Positions 5,590 through 11,564 of a stretch of DNA of 11,564 nt are shown here, piece after piece; positions within the stretch are counted from its first letter, which is position 1; every line of letters starts with the position of its first letter. The notes beneath the pieces are model-generated. The model did no database searches. It worked only from the letters and a program-made list of their open reading frames with translations, and had not been told where the DNA came from. The DNA comes from CAZJHX01 sp964545715 (lineage in GTDB: Bacteria; Myxococcota_A; UBA9042; GCA-2863065). A program made the translations under genes and the position numbers. The stretch covers positions 1 to 11,564 of the forward strand of contig CAZJHX010000239.1 in the NCBI GenBank assembly GCA_964545715.1, in the 5' to 3' direction.

Positions 5590-7043
5590 AACACGTAGAC
5601 CGTTCCCGACGCCGCGCCCACCATCGCTGCTGCGGGCGTGAGTCCAGCCGAATAGCCGAAGCGATAGCCGGACTTGCCGTCTGCGGCGACCAGCTTCTGT
5701 TGCTCGGTCCAGGCGCCGTCGCTGCGCACAAACAGATAGGCTGCGCCGCTGTCCTTGGCTCCGCCGGCGTCGTGTTCGTAAGCGGTGACCAGGGCCGCAT
5801 CCGCCAGGACGGTGACGCGATAGCCGAAACGGTCGCCCTTGGCCGAGTCGCCTGCGAGGAGCTTCTGCTGCTGCGTCCAGACCCCTTCGGCGCGTACAAA
5901 TACATACGCGGCGCCGCTGTTTGAGCCGGCCGCATCCTGGTGGTGTGCGCCGATGATGGTTGTGTCGCCGTCCAGCGCGACCGACGCTCCGAACAGATCA
6001 CCAGCCGCCGCGTCGCCCGCCATCAGCTTCTGCTGCTGGCTCCATCCGGACTCTCCATGGACAAACACGTAGGCCGAGCCGACCTGGGCCTTGTCGTCTT
6101 CGCTGTCCTGGTGCGCGCCAACAATGGCGGTGTCAGCGGCGATCGCCACCGCCTGGCCGAACTGGTCTTCCTCGGCTGCATCGGCGGCCGTCAGCTTCTG
6201 CGTTTGTCCCCAAATCTCTCCGGTACGCTCAAAGATGTAGGCCGAGCCGCTCGCCGGACCGGCGTGGCTATCGAAGATCGCGCCGGCGATGGCGCGGTCG
6301 CCCGACACCGCAACCGCAAACCCGAAGAGCGCGCCTCCGTCGGCGTCGTCGGCTGTCAGCTTTTGCTGCTCTGTCCAGGTCCCCGCACTGCGGATAAAGA
6401 CGTAGGCCGACCCGCTGCCGGGCCCGGCGTCGTCATCGCCGTTGGCGCCCACGATCGCTGTCTCGCCCGAGATGCCCACCGAAATCCCGAACCTGTCGCC
6501 GTCCGCGGCGTCCGACGCGGCCAGCGTCTGCTTCAGCATCCAAGACCCGCAGTCGCGCACAAAGACGTATGCCGCGCCTCCGCCCGCATGCTTGTACGCA
6601 CCGACAATGGCCGTGTTGCCGAAGACCGCGACGGCGGATGCAAACTCATCGTCGGCATTAGCCTCACCGGCCCCCAGCGCGGCCTTTTGGGTCAGAGAAT
6701 CGTCGTCCTCGTCGGGCGGGCACGTGTCCTTGTTCACGTCGGCGGTGTCGCCGGCGTCAGCGCCGGTGTCAGGAACGTCCTCAATGTCCAGCGTCGGCGC
6801 CACATCGGCGATATCAGGCGTCTCGGGAAGGTCTGCCGGCGATGGGGCGTCGGGAATCTCCGGCACATCCTCAACCTCCGGTACATCCGGCACCGGACGA
6901 TCAGGGACGTTGACGTCGGTCACGTCCGGAGTCGCCGCGTCCCCGAACGGCTGGACATCCTCAGCAACGACGCTGTCGGAGACCGCCGGCCCAGAGGCGC
7001 ACGCAGCAAAGACGAACGCCGCGACCAGCCCAAAAGCGCGCAT
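5583..7043 (-). CDS. FG-GAP repeat lipoprotein, seven-bladed beta-propeller
   Basis: The 486-residue protein begins with a lipoprotein signal (MRAFGLVAAFVFAAC, lipobox FAAC with Cys15). A disordered Asp/Val/Pro-rich linker follows (about 20-115, with DVP, EIP and DIADV units), typical of myxobacterial surface lipoproteins. From about 117 to the end there are seven repeats of about 55 residues, each with an aromatic or Trp start, QQKL, GDxFGxxVA, a TAIVGA strand, and SGxAYVF. Blades start near 117, 168, 223, 278, 334, 388 and 445. Seven FG-GAP units make one complete integrin-type propeller. Acidic loops such as GDDDAGPGSGS (202-212) could bind calcium. The expected site is the outer membrane, surface side, and a binding or scaffold role is likely. 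The ATG at 7041-7043 fits the signal peptide. The gene converges on its neighbour at 5552 and diverges from 7111 across 67 bp. Confidence 0.9.
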   Translation of the reverse strand: MRAFGLVAAFVFAACASGPAVSDSVVAEDVQPFGDAATPDVTDVNVPDRPVPDVPEVEDVPEIPDAPSPADLPETPDIADVAPTLDIEDVPDTGADAGDTADVNKDTCPPDEDDDSLTQKAALGAGEANADDEFASAVAVFGNTAIVGAYKHAGGGAAYVFVRDCGSWMLKQTLAASDAADGDRFGISVGISGETAIVGANGDDDAGPGSGSAYVFIRSAGTWTEQQKLTADDADGGALFGFAVAVSGDRAIAGAIFDSHAGPASGSAYIFERTGEIWGQTQKLTAADAAEEDQFGQAVAIAADTAIVGAHQDSEDDKAQVGSAYVFVHGESGWSQQQKLMAGDAAAGDLFGASVALDGDTTIIGAHHQDAAGSNSGAAYVFVRAEGVWTQQQKLLAGDSAKGDRFGYRVTVLADAALVTAYEHDAGGAKDSGAAYLFVRSDGAWTEQQKLVAADGKSGYRFGYSAGLTPAAAMVGAASGTVYVFE

Positions 7044-7110
7044 GGGTACGAGCCTATCATCTCGTCACCGTATGCTCAGGGCCCCGCCGCGCTGTGTTAC
7101 GGTTTATCCC

Positions 7111-8886
7111 ATGCTGACGTGGGTATCCGTTGTAGCGGCGCTGGGCAGCTTCGGGGCGTCCGGTGGCGGGCCGGCGAATGTGCTGGTGGTTCACAACGCG
7201 GCGTCCGCGGACTCGGCCGCCGTGGCGATGCATTACGGAGAGGCGCGGGCGATCCCGCTCGGGCATCACTGCGGTCTGGAGGACGTGGACCCCGTTGCCG
7301 ACGAGATCAGCTCCGAGGATTACCTCGCGGGCGTCCTGCCGCAGCTGAACGCGTGCCTGGCCGCGACGCTGGAGCCCGACGGCATCGATTATGTCGTGCT
7401 GACCACGGACCTCCCTTACCGCGTGGCGCTGCCCGACGATGGCTACTGGGTCAGCCTGTCCGCCATGATTCAGGTGCTCAACGCGACGAAGTTTGCCGAT
7501 GGGACGTCCCTGGCGGGCACACCGCAGACCGTGTACGGCGGCGACTCCTACCCGCTGGCCTGGTTGGATAACCCCGAGTACCTGTGGTTCGGGTCGCAGG
7601 CCTACGAGCTTCAGAACCCGCAGGCGATTTGGTACACGGCGTCGCTGCGCATTACGAATCAGGCCACCAACCCAGCCAGCTTTCGGCGCGCCGCGGCCCA
7701 GAACGGGGGCGGGTACAACCTCGCCGGAAACCTGCTGATCGTCAGCCGGCTGGACGGGTTCGAGGCCCAGGACGGCATGGACCTCGTGGACCGGGCCATC
7801 GCCGCCGACGGGGCGTTTCCCGAGGGCGAGCTGCTGTGCATGGAGGGCGCGGACTACGCGCGATCGGCGCGCGATCCCGAGTGTCATTATGTGACTCAGC
7901 GACTGGCGGACGCCGGGTTCGACTCGACCTGGCTGGCCCCCCACGACGCCGGCTTGGCCGGGCATCACATGGCCGCGTATTTCACCGGTGCGTCCAACCT
8001 GCGCGGCGCCATCGACGGCAACACCTTTGCGCCGGGGGCCGTCACGGGCAACCTCACCTCCTTTGGCGCGGTGCCGCAGAACTTCGGGTGCGACGAGCCG
8101 CCGGCGTGCCCGACCGACGAGGCGCAAACCTCCGTGGTGCGCTTTGTCAGAGCCGGCGCCACCGGCGCGCACGGCACCGTCGCAGAGCCTAAGAACTCGG
8201 TCTTTCCCAATGCGGGCACCATCCTGCTGTACACGTTTGGCTACAACCTGGGCGAGAGCTGGCTGTTCAACCAGCGGTACCTGTACTGGCAAAACCTGTA
8301 TCTGGGCGATCCGCTCACAACACCGTGGGCCACGCGTCCGGTCGTCACCGTTGAGCAGGTGGCCGGCGCCCTGCAGATTGCCGCCACCCACGCCGACGGC
8401 ATCGCACGCCTGCGTGTGTTTGTGGACGGGGCTCCGGCGCTGGACGAAGAGGGGGTGGCCGCCGCGACCGTGCCACTGACCGGCGAGCCGGGCGACGTGG
8501 TGGACGTCCTGGCCATCGCCATCGCTGAGAACTCCGCCGTCGAGCGCCCCGGCTGGCCGGCAGCCACGCAGTTTCCCGAGACCGACACCCAGGGCTGGAC
8601 CCACGCCGCGCTCACCATCGCTGCGCCGGAACCGAAGCCCGAACCGCAGCCCGAGCCGGTCGTGGAGGGCGAAGCCGCCGACGACCGGGGAGCCGGGCCC
8701 GCGCCGCCAGCGCCGGACGCCGAGAGCGTGTCGCAGGAGCCTGAGCCGTCCCCGGTAGTCGCTGACAGCAGCGGCGGGTGCTCCAGCAGGGCAGGGCGAT
8801 CCGGCGGCTGGGGGCTGTTGCTGCTGCTTGTCGTTGTTCTTGGGGCGCGCCCAGGCCGGCGCCGCGAGGTTGACGCCCGATTCTGA
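7111..8886 (+). CDS. TIGR03790-type secreted protein with MYXO-CTERM-like anchor
   Basis: The 591-residue protein fits the TIGR03790 family, whose function is unknown. The N-terminus is a short signal peptide (MLTWVSVVAALGSFGASGG). Family-like segments follow in order: NVLVVHNAASADSAAVAMHY (23-42), GIDYVVLTTDLPYRVALP (91-108), NGGGYNLAGNLLIVSRLDG (198-216), LVDRAIAADGAFPEGE (225-240), RAGATGAHGTVAEP (357-370) and a GDPL turn (399-402). Residues about 411-505 look like a beta-sandwich (VVTVEQVAGALQIAATHADGIARLRVFVDG). A Pro/Glu spacer (506-563) leads to GGCSS (565-569), a Leu/Val helix and an Arg cluster, the pattern of MYXO-CTERM sorting, in which the protein is processed at the Cys and kept at the cell surface. 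The frame is open from 6442, but the ATG at 7111 gives the signal peptide and avoids overlap with the gene at 7043. Confidence 0.85.
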   Translation: MLTWVSVVAALGSFGASGGGPANVLVVHNAASADSAAVAMHYGEARAIPLGHHCGLEDVDPVADEISSEDYLAGVLPQLNACLAATLEPDGIDYVVLTTDLPYRVALPDDGYWVSLSAMIQVLNATKFADGTSLAGTPQTVYGGDSYPLAWLDNPEYLWFGSQAYELQNPQAIWYTASLRITNQATNPASFRRAAAQNGGGYNLAGNLLIVSRLDGFEAQDGMDLVDRAIAADGAFPEGELLCMEGADYARSARDPECHYVTQRLADAGFDSTWLAPHDAGLAGHHMAAYFTGASNLRGAIDGNTFAPGAVTGNLTSFGAVPQNFGCDEPPACPTDEAQTSVVRFVRAGATGAHGTVAEPKNSVFPNAGTILLYTFGYNLGESWLFNQRYLYWQNLYLGDPLTTPWATRPVVTVEQVAGALQIAATHADGIARLRVFVDGAPALDEEGVAAATVPLTGEPGDVVDVLAIAIAENSAVERPGWPAATQFPETDTQGWTHAALTIAAPEPKPEPQPEPVVEGEAADDRGAGPAPPAPDAESVSQEPEPSPVVADSSGGCSSRAGRSGGWGLLLLLVVVLGARPGRRREVDARF

Positions 8887-8917
8887 TAAGATCCGGGCCG
8901 TTCCCAACATAGGCGTC

Positions 8918-8923
8918 GAGGTG
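8918..8923 (+). promoter_or_regulatory. Ribosome binding site GAGGTG for the glycine-rich protein gene
   Basis: GAGGTG lies five bases before the first ATG (8929) and eight before the second, adjacent ATG (8932). Both starts give the same signal peptide, so the choice does not affect the mature protein. Only 42 bases separate the upstream stop (8884-8886) from this start, and no terminator is visible between them, which supports co-transcription. Confidence 0.6.
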
Positions 8924-8928
8924 TCGAG

Positions 8929-10788
8929 ATGATGCGAGTTGCGTTTGCGGCCTTCCTGCTTTGTTCTACCAGTGCGACTGCGCAGCAGGCCACGTCATCG
9001 CCGACCGTCCAGGGTCAGCTGCGATCGGTCGCCGGTCTGCCGGCGCCGGATGGTGCCTATGGCGCGATCTTCTCCATTTGGGATGCCGCTGAGGGCGGAA
9101 ACAAGCTCTGGGAGGAGGTGCATACCGGAGATGACGCGTTGATCGTGGTCAACTCGGCGTTTTCTCTGACCCTGGGCTCCGTGACCCAGCTGCCGGCCTC
9201 GACGCTGGAGAGCGCCGACCTGTGGCTGCAGGTGGCCATCACACCGGATCCGGCCTTGCCGCGACGCAAGCTGAGCGCCGTGCCCCGAGCGACCTTCGCC
9301 GACCGGCTGGCCTGCAGCGGCTGTGTGACCAAGCAACATCTGGACCCGGCCGTCACCGCGATCCTCGATGACGTCGCCGACACCGTAAAGGCCTCCGACC
9401 TCCTGCTGTATGCCAAGAAGACGGACCTGCCCGACCTGTCTCCGTACGCCAAGACGGCGGATCTACCCGATGCCATCGACCTGTCGCCGTACGCCAAGAC
9501 GGCGGACCTGCCCGACCCGCCCGATCTCTCGCCGTACCTCAAGACCAGCGATGCGGTGTCCACCGTGACGGCGAGCGCTATCGACCTGGCGGCCGGCAGC
9601 ACCGTCTCGTCTCGCCCGATCTCGACGCGCTTGGAGGCCGTCCAGCCTCAGGTTGCCCAGGGCGCCTTTTTGGAGCTGGCACACGGGCTCGGTACCAACT
9701 CGCTCTCGGTGACCGGCTGGTACAAGGACGGCGACGGCAACTGGGTGGTCGCGGGCACCGGCGCGGCCCAGGTGCCGAGCTGCTCGGACTGCGGCGACGG
9801 CAGCGACGGTGCGTTCTCGGCGACGTCAGACACCACCCTGGCCGGTGGCACCTACAACTTCTCCACCTTTACGATCGCCAGCGGCGTCACCGTTACCGTG
9901 ACGGGCTCGACACCGCTGTTCATCAAGGTCAAGCAGCCGGTAAGCATCGCCGGCACGCTGACCTTGAGCGGCAGCAACGGACCGGACTCCATCGCGTATC
10001 AGGGGTCCACTTACACAGGTGGCGCCGGTGGCGGCGGCGGCGGCGGCAAGGGTGGTGACAGCTACTACGCCGGCCAACCCGGCCAGAGCGGTGCGGGGCC
10101 GGGCGGCGGCGTGGGCGGCGACAACGGCAACGGTGCGGGCGGCGGCGGTGGCGGCGGCGGTCACGGAACACCCGGCGGCAAGGGCGGCGACAACACCTAC
10201 GACTCAACCGGCAAAGGGGCCGCCGGCGGCGGCGTGTACAACGACGACTTCGCCACGGCCTTCTCCGGGGGGAGCGGCGGTGGCGGCGGCGGCTACGGAA
10301 CGGGCAATAACTCGGCGGGCGGCACGGGCGGCGGCGGCGGCGGCGCCGTCAAGATCACGGCGCCCAGTATCGTGGTCACAGGCGAGATCGTCTCCAACGG
10401 CGGCGACGGCGGCACCAGCAATTACGAGGGCGTTGGCGGGGCCGGGGACGGCGCCGGGGCCGGCGGCGGCTCGGGTGGCGCGATCTGGCTGAGGGCCGCC
10501 AACGTGCAGCTCGGCAGCGGCATCCAGGCCACGGGCGGCGCGGGCGGGACCACGGTCAACGGGCCGACCTCATACCGTGGCGGCGACGGCGGTGCGGGCG
10601 GCGCAGGCCGAATCCGGGTGGACGCAGCGACCGTCACCGGCAGCACCAACCCGCCCTACAGCAACGGCAGCGGTCCCACGGCCACCAACACGAACTCGGT
10701 GTCCATAATTCAGACCGACAACAACACCGTGCGCATGGTCAACCTGTCGGGCGCGGCGACAGACCTGCGCCTGGTCGTCATTCACTAG
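8929..10788 (+). CDS. Secreted multidomain protein with YAKTADLP repeats and a glycine-rich region
   Basis: The 619-residue protein has a signal peptide (1-18, cleavage near ATA-QQ) and an N-terminal beta domain (about 24-130, VQGQLRSVAGLPAPDGAYGAIFSIWD...) ending in a CSGC motif (129-132) common in myxobacterial surface proteins. A helix follows (135-156), then tandem LSPYAKTADLPD units (about 157-208), as in tail-fibre or collar-like stalks. Residues 246-280 (FLELAHGLGTNSLSVTGWYKDGDGNWVVAG) and the last 30 residues (SVSIIQTDNNTVRMVNLSG...VVIH) look like two halves of one beta domain. Between them lie a C285-C288 loop, beta strands (295-348) and a very Gly-rich region (about 363-560). The function is not known; a surface adhesin or matrix protein is a guess. 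The ribosome binding site GAGGTG supports the start. The gene follows the TIGR03790-type gene by 42 bp. Confidence 0.8.
   Translation: MMRVAFAAFLLCSTSATAQQATSSPTVQGQLRSVAGLPAPDGAYGAIFSIWDAAEGGNKLWEEVHTGDDALIVVNSAFSLTLGSVTQLPASTLESADLWLQVAITPDPALPRRKLSAVPRATFADRLACSGCVTKQHLDPAVTAILDDVADTVKASDLLLYAKKTDLPDLSPYAKTADLPDAIDLSPYAKTADLPDPPDLSPYLKTSDAVSTVTASAIDLAAGSTVSSRPISTRLEAVQPQVAQGAFLELAHGLGTNSLSVTGWYKDGDGNWVVAGTGAAQVPSCSDCGDGSDGAFSATSDTTLAGGTYNFSTFTIASGVTVTVTGSTPLFIKVKQPVSIAGTLTLSGSNGPDSIAYQGSTYTGGAGGGGGGGKGGDSYYAGQPGQSGAGPGGGVGGDNGNGAGGGGGGGGHGTPGGKGGDNTYDSTGKGAAGGGVYNDDFATAFSGGSGGGGGGYGTGNNSAGGTGGGGGGAVKITAPSIVVTGEIVSNGGDGGTSNYEGVGGAGDGAGAGGGSGGAIWLRAANVQLGSGIQATGGAGGTTVNGPTSYRGGDGGAGGAGRIRVDAATVTGSTNPPYSNGSGPTATNTNSVSIIQTDNNTVRMVNLSGAATDLRLVVIH
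9397..9552 (+). repeat. 45-bp tandem coding repeats (DLSPYAKTADLPD units)
   Basis: Two full 15-codon units (9433-9477 and 9478-9522) encode DLSPYAKTADLPD followed by AI or PP. They are flanked by a diverged unit before (LLLYAKKTDLP) and a shortened one after (DLSPYLKTSD). The units are nearly identical at DNA level, which points to recent duplication within the gene. They would form a short stalk between the N-terminal domain and the rest of the protein. Confidence 0.8.
10015..10608 (+). repeat. GGC-rich low-complexity region encoding the glycine-rich segment
   Basis: Codons 363-560 are dominated by GGC/GGT/GGG runs (for example seven Gly at 367-373 and eight at 404-411), broken by short beta-strand segments such as AVKITAPSIVVTGEIVSNGG (473-492) and GGAIWLRAANVQL (516-528). 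The even spacing of hydrophobic strands between Gly turns suggests a beta-solenoid or layered sheet and not random coil. The tract is prone to slippage and to assembly error. Confidence 0.75.
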
Positions 10789-10804
10789 AACGCCGCCAAT
10801 CGTT

Positions 10805-10825
10805 GCAACCGGTTGCGCCATTTTT
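10805..10825 (+). terminator. Weak terminator-like palindrome with T-run
   Basis: GCAACCGGTTGC (10805-10816) is a perfect 12-bp palindrome followed four bases later by TTTTT (10821-10825). With a CCGG loop the stem has only four pairs, so as an intrinsic terminator it is marginal. It lies 17 bases after the stop of the glycine-rich gene. The palindrome could equally be an operator for the next gene. Confidence 0.35.
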
Positions 10826-10841
10826 CCACAGCCTGCTAAAT
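10813..10841 (+). promoter_or_regulatory. Weak sigma70-like candidate promoter before the ureidopropionase gene
   Basis: TTGCGC (10813-10818) and CTAAAT (10836-10841) are spaced by 17 bases and lie 33 bases before the start at 10875. Each matches its consensus at only three of six positions; TAAATT, one base on, scores slightly better. The region is locally AT-rich within a GC-rich surrounding, which is the main support. Confidence 0.2.
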
Positions 10842-10865
10842 TGCGGGTTCCTTCAACCGAACGAC

Positions 10866-10870
10866 AGGTG
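10866..10870 (+). promoter_or_regulatory. Ribosome binding site AGGTG
   Basis: AGGTG lies four bases upstream of the ATG at 10875. It supports that ATG as the start of the ureidopropionase gene, in agreement with the alignment to the animal enzyme, which also begins close to this point. Confidence 0.5.
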
Positions 10871-10874
10871 AATC

Positions 10875-11564
10875 ATGGCAGGCAAGACCGAGATCGAGAG
10901 CCTCGAAAGTCTACTCCGAAAGCTGCCGGAGGCAGACCAGGCAGAGGCGTTTCGCATTCTCTACGGCAACATGCCCGAGGAGCTGCCGATCTCCGACGAC
11001 GCGGCCGCCCTGGCGCAGCAGCACGACTTTGACGTCGCCGCGTATCGCTTTGCGTCCACACCCGAGCAGCGCCGGCCCGCCCGAATCGTGCGTGTGGGCG
11101 TCGCCCAGATGCAGATCATCGAGCCCACCGATGTGCCGCTCGAGCAGCAGTTTCAGGCGCTGTGCCGCCGCACCGAGCAGCTGATCCACGCTGCCGGCGC
11201 CATGGGCTGCAACGTGCTGGGGCTGCAGGAAGCGTGGACGATGCCGTTTGCCTTCTGCACCCGGGAGAAGCACCCGTGGCTGGAGTTTGCCGAGCCTGTG
11301 GACGGGCCCTCGACCCAGTTTTTGGCGGGCCTGGCGCGCCGATACAACATGGTCATCGTCTCGCCCATCCTCGAGCGCGACGAGGTGCACGGCGGCACGA
11401 TCCACAACACAGCCGTCGTGATCGGCAACCGCGGCAACATCATCGGCAAGCACCGCAAAAACCACATCCCGCGTGTGGGCGACTTCAACGAGTCGACCTA
11501 CTACATGGAAGGCGACACCGGGCACCCGGTCTTCGCGACGCAGTTCGGCAAGATCGGCATCAAC
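10875..11564 (+). CDS. Beta-ureidopropionase (N-carbamoyl-beta-alanine amidohydrolase), 5' part
   Basis: The 230 visible residues closely resemble animal UPB1 along their length. This nitrilase-superfamily enzyme hydrolyses N-carbamoyl-beta-alanine to beta-alanine, CO2 and ammonia, the last step of reductive pyrimidine breakdown in the cytoplasm. Residues 1-68 form the helical N-terminal extension seen in UPB1 (ESLLRKLPEADQAEAFRILYG). The nitrilase domain starts at RIVRVGVAQMQ (70-80). Near-identical blocks are QEAWTMPFAFCTREK (118-132, catalytic Glu119), VVSPILERD-like IVSPILERD (161-169), and RKNHIPRVGDFNESTYYMEG (194-213, catalytic Lys195). The sequence ends at GKIGIN, where UPB1 continues directly into its Cys motif (ICYG), so the catalytic Cys should lie about two residues beyond the window. 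The full enzyme is usually near 385 residues. No other pyrimidine-degradation gene is visible here. Confidence 0.93.
   Translation, partial: MAGKTEIESLESLLRKLPEADQAEAFRILYGNMPEELPISDDAAALAQQHDFDVAAYRFASTPEQRRPARIVRVGVAQMQIIEPTDVPLEQQFQALCRRTEQLIHAAGAMGCNVLGLQEAWTMPFAFCTREKHPWLEFAEPVDGPSTQFLAGLARRYNMVIVSPILERDEVHGGTIHNTAVVIGNRGNIIGKHRKNHIPRVGDFNESTYYMEGDTGHPVFATQFGKIGIN

Noticed and set aside
6442..7110. Upstream extension of the TIGR03790-type frame to 6442
   Set aside because: The extension is antisense to the FG-GAP gene and Ser/Ala-rich; the ATG at 7111 starts a proper signal peptide.
5940..7571. Long plus-strand frame opposite the FG-GAP gene
   Set aside because: It is a GC-skew shadow of the repeat gene; the translation is Arg-rich with no domain, and it overlaps 7111-7571 in another frame.
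7057..8910. 617-codon minus-strand frame opposite the TIGR03790-type gene
   Set aside because: Antisense shadow: no recognisable domain, while the plus frame has clear family segments, a signal peptide and a C-terminal anchor.
10015..10608. Repeated GGC blocks as a CRISPR-like or structural DNA repeat
   Set aside because: The repeats are in frame, encode Gly runs and have no regular spacer length; they are explained by the protein.

Overview
The window looks like a GC-rich member of the Myxococcota or a related deltaproteobacterial lineage. The evidence is a MYXO-CTERM-like C-terminus (Gly-Cys-Ser, Leu/Val-rich helix, Arg tail), an AgmX/PglI-type C-terminal domain, a lipoprotein with a long Asp/Val/Pro linker, a TIGR03790-type protein, and a large glycine-rich secreted protein. 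This placement is inferred from protein types only.

Left part (1-1453). The window opens two bases inside an initiator tRNA-fMet gene (1-72), followed by a strong terminator (83-115). The 41 bases from the anticodon to just past the tRNA 3' end (33-73) recur exactly at 1328-1368, again followed by a terminator-like hairpin at the same distance. This is the footprint of an element integrated at the tRNA gene. The unit is only 1295 bp long and carries one protein gene, a GSU2403-type nucleotidyltransferase-fold protein (159-1193, minus strand). Its likely promoter is overlaid by two tandem GTATCC-N19-GGATAC dyads with a 35-bp period. No integrase gene is present, so the element would depend on a recombinase encoded elsewhere or be a remnant.

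Second part (1454-4277). Two minus-strand genes follow: a polytopic membrane protein with a C-terminal HEAT-like region (1454-3403) and, upstream of it, a small alpha/beta-hydrolase-like protein (3525-4124). A 136-bp divergent intergenic region with a (TTTGCC)5-6 hexanucleotide tract separates them from the next gene.

Third part (4278-10788). Four genes encode exported proteins: a predicted zinc metallopeptidase with an N-terminal AgmX/PglI-like domain (4278-5552); a seven-blade FG-GAP beta-propeller lipoprotein (5583-7043, minus strand); a TIGR03790-type protein with a MYXO-CTERM-like anchor (7111-8886); and a secreted glycine-rich repeat protein (8929-10788). The last two lie 42 bp apart with a good ribosome binding site and are probably co-transcribed.

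Right edge (10875-11564). The 5' part of a beta-ureidopropionase gene (pyrimidine catabolism) strongly resembles the animal UPB1 enzyme. The window ends just before the expected catalytic cysteine. Apart from that enzyme, the right half is devoted to the cell surface, and the left half is accessory in character.
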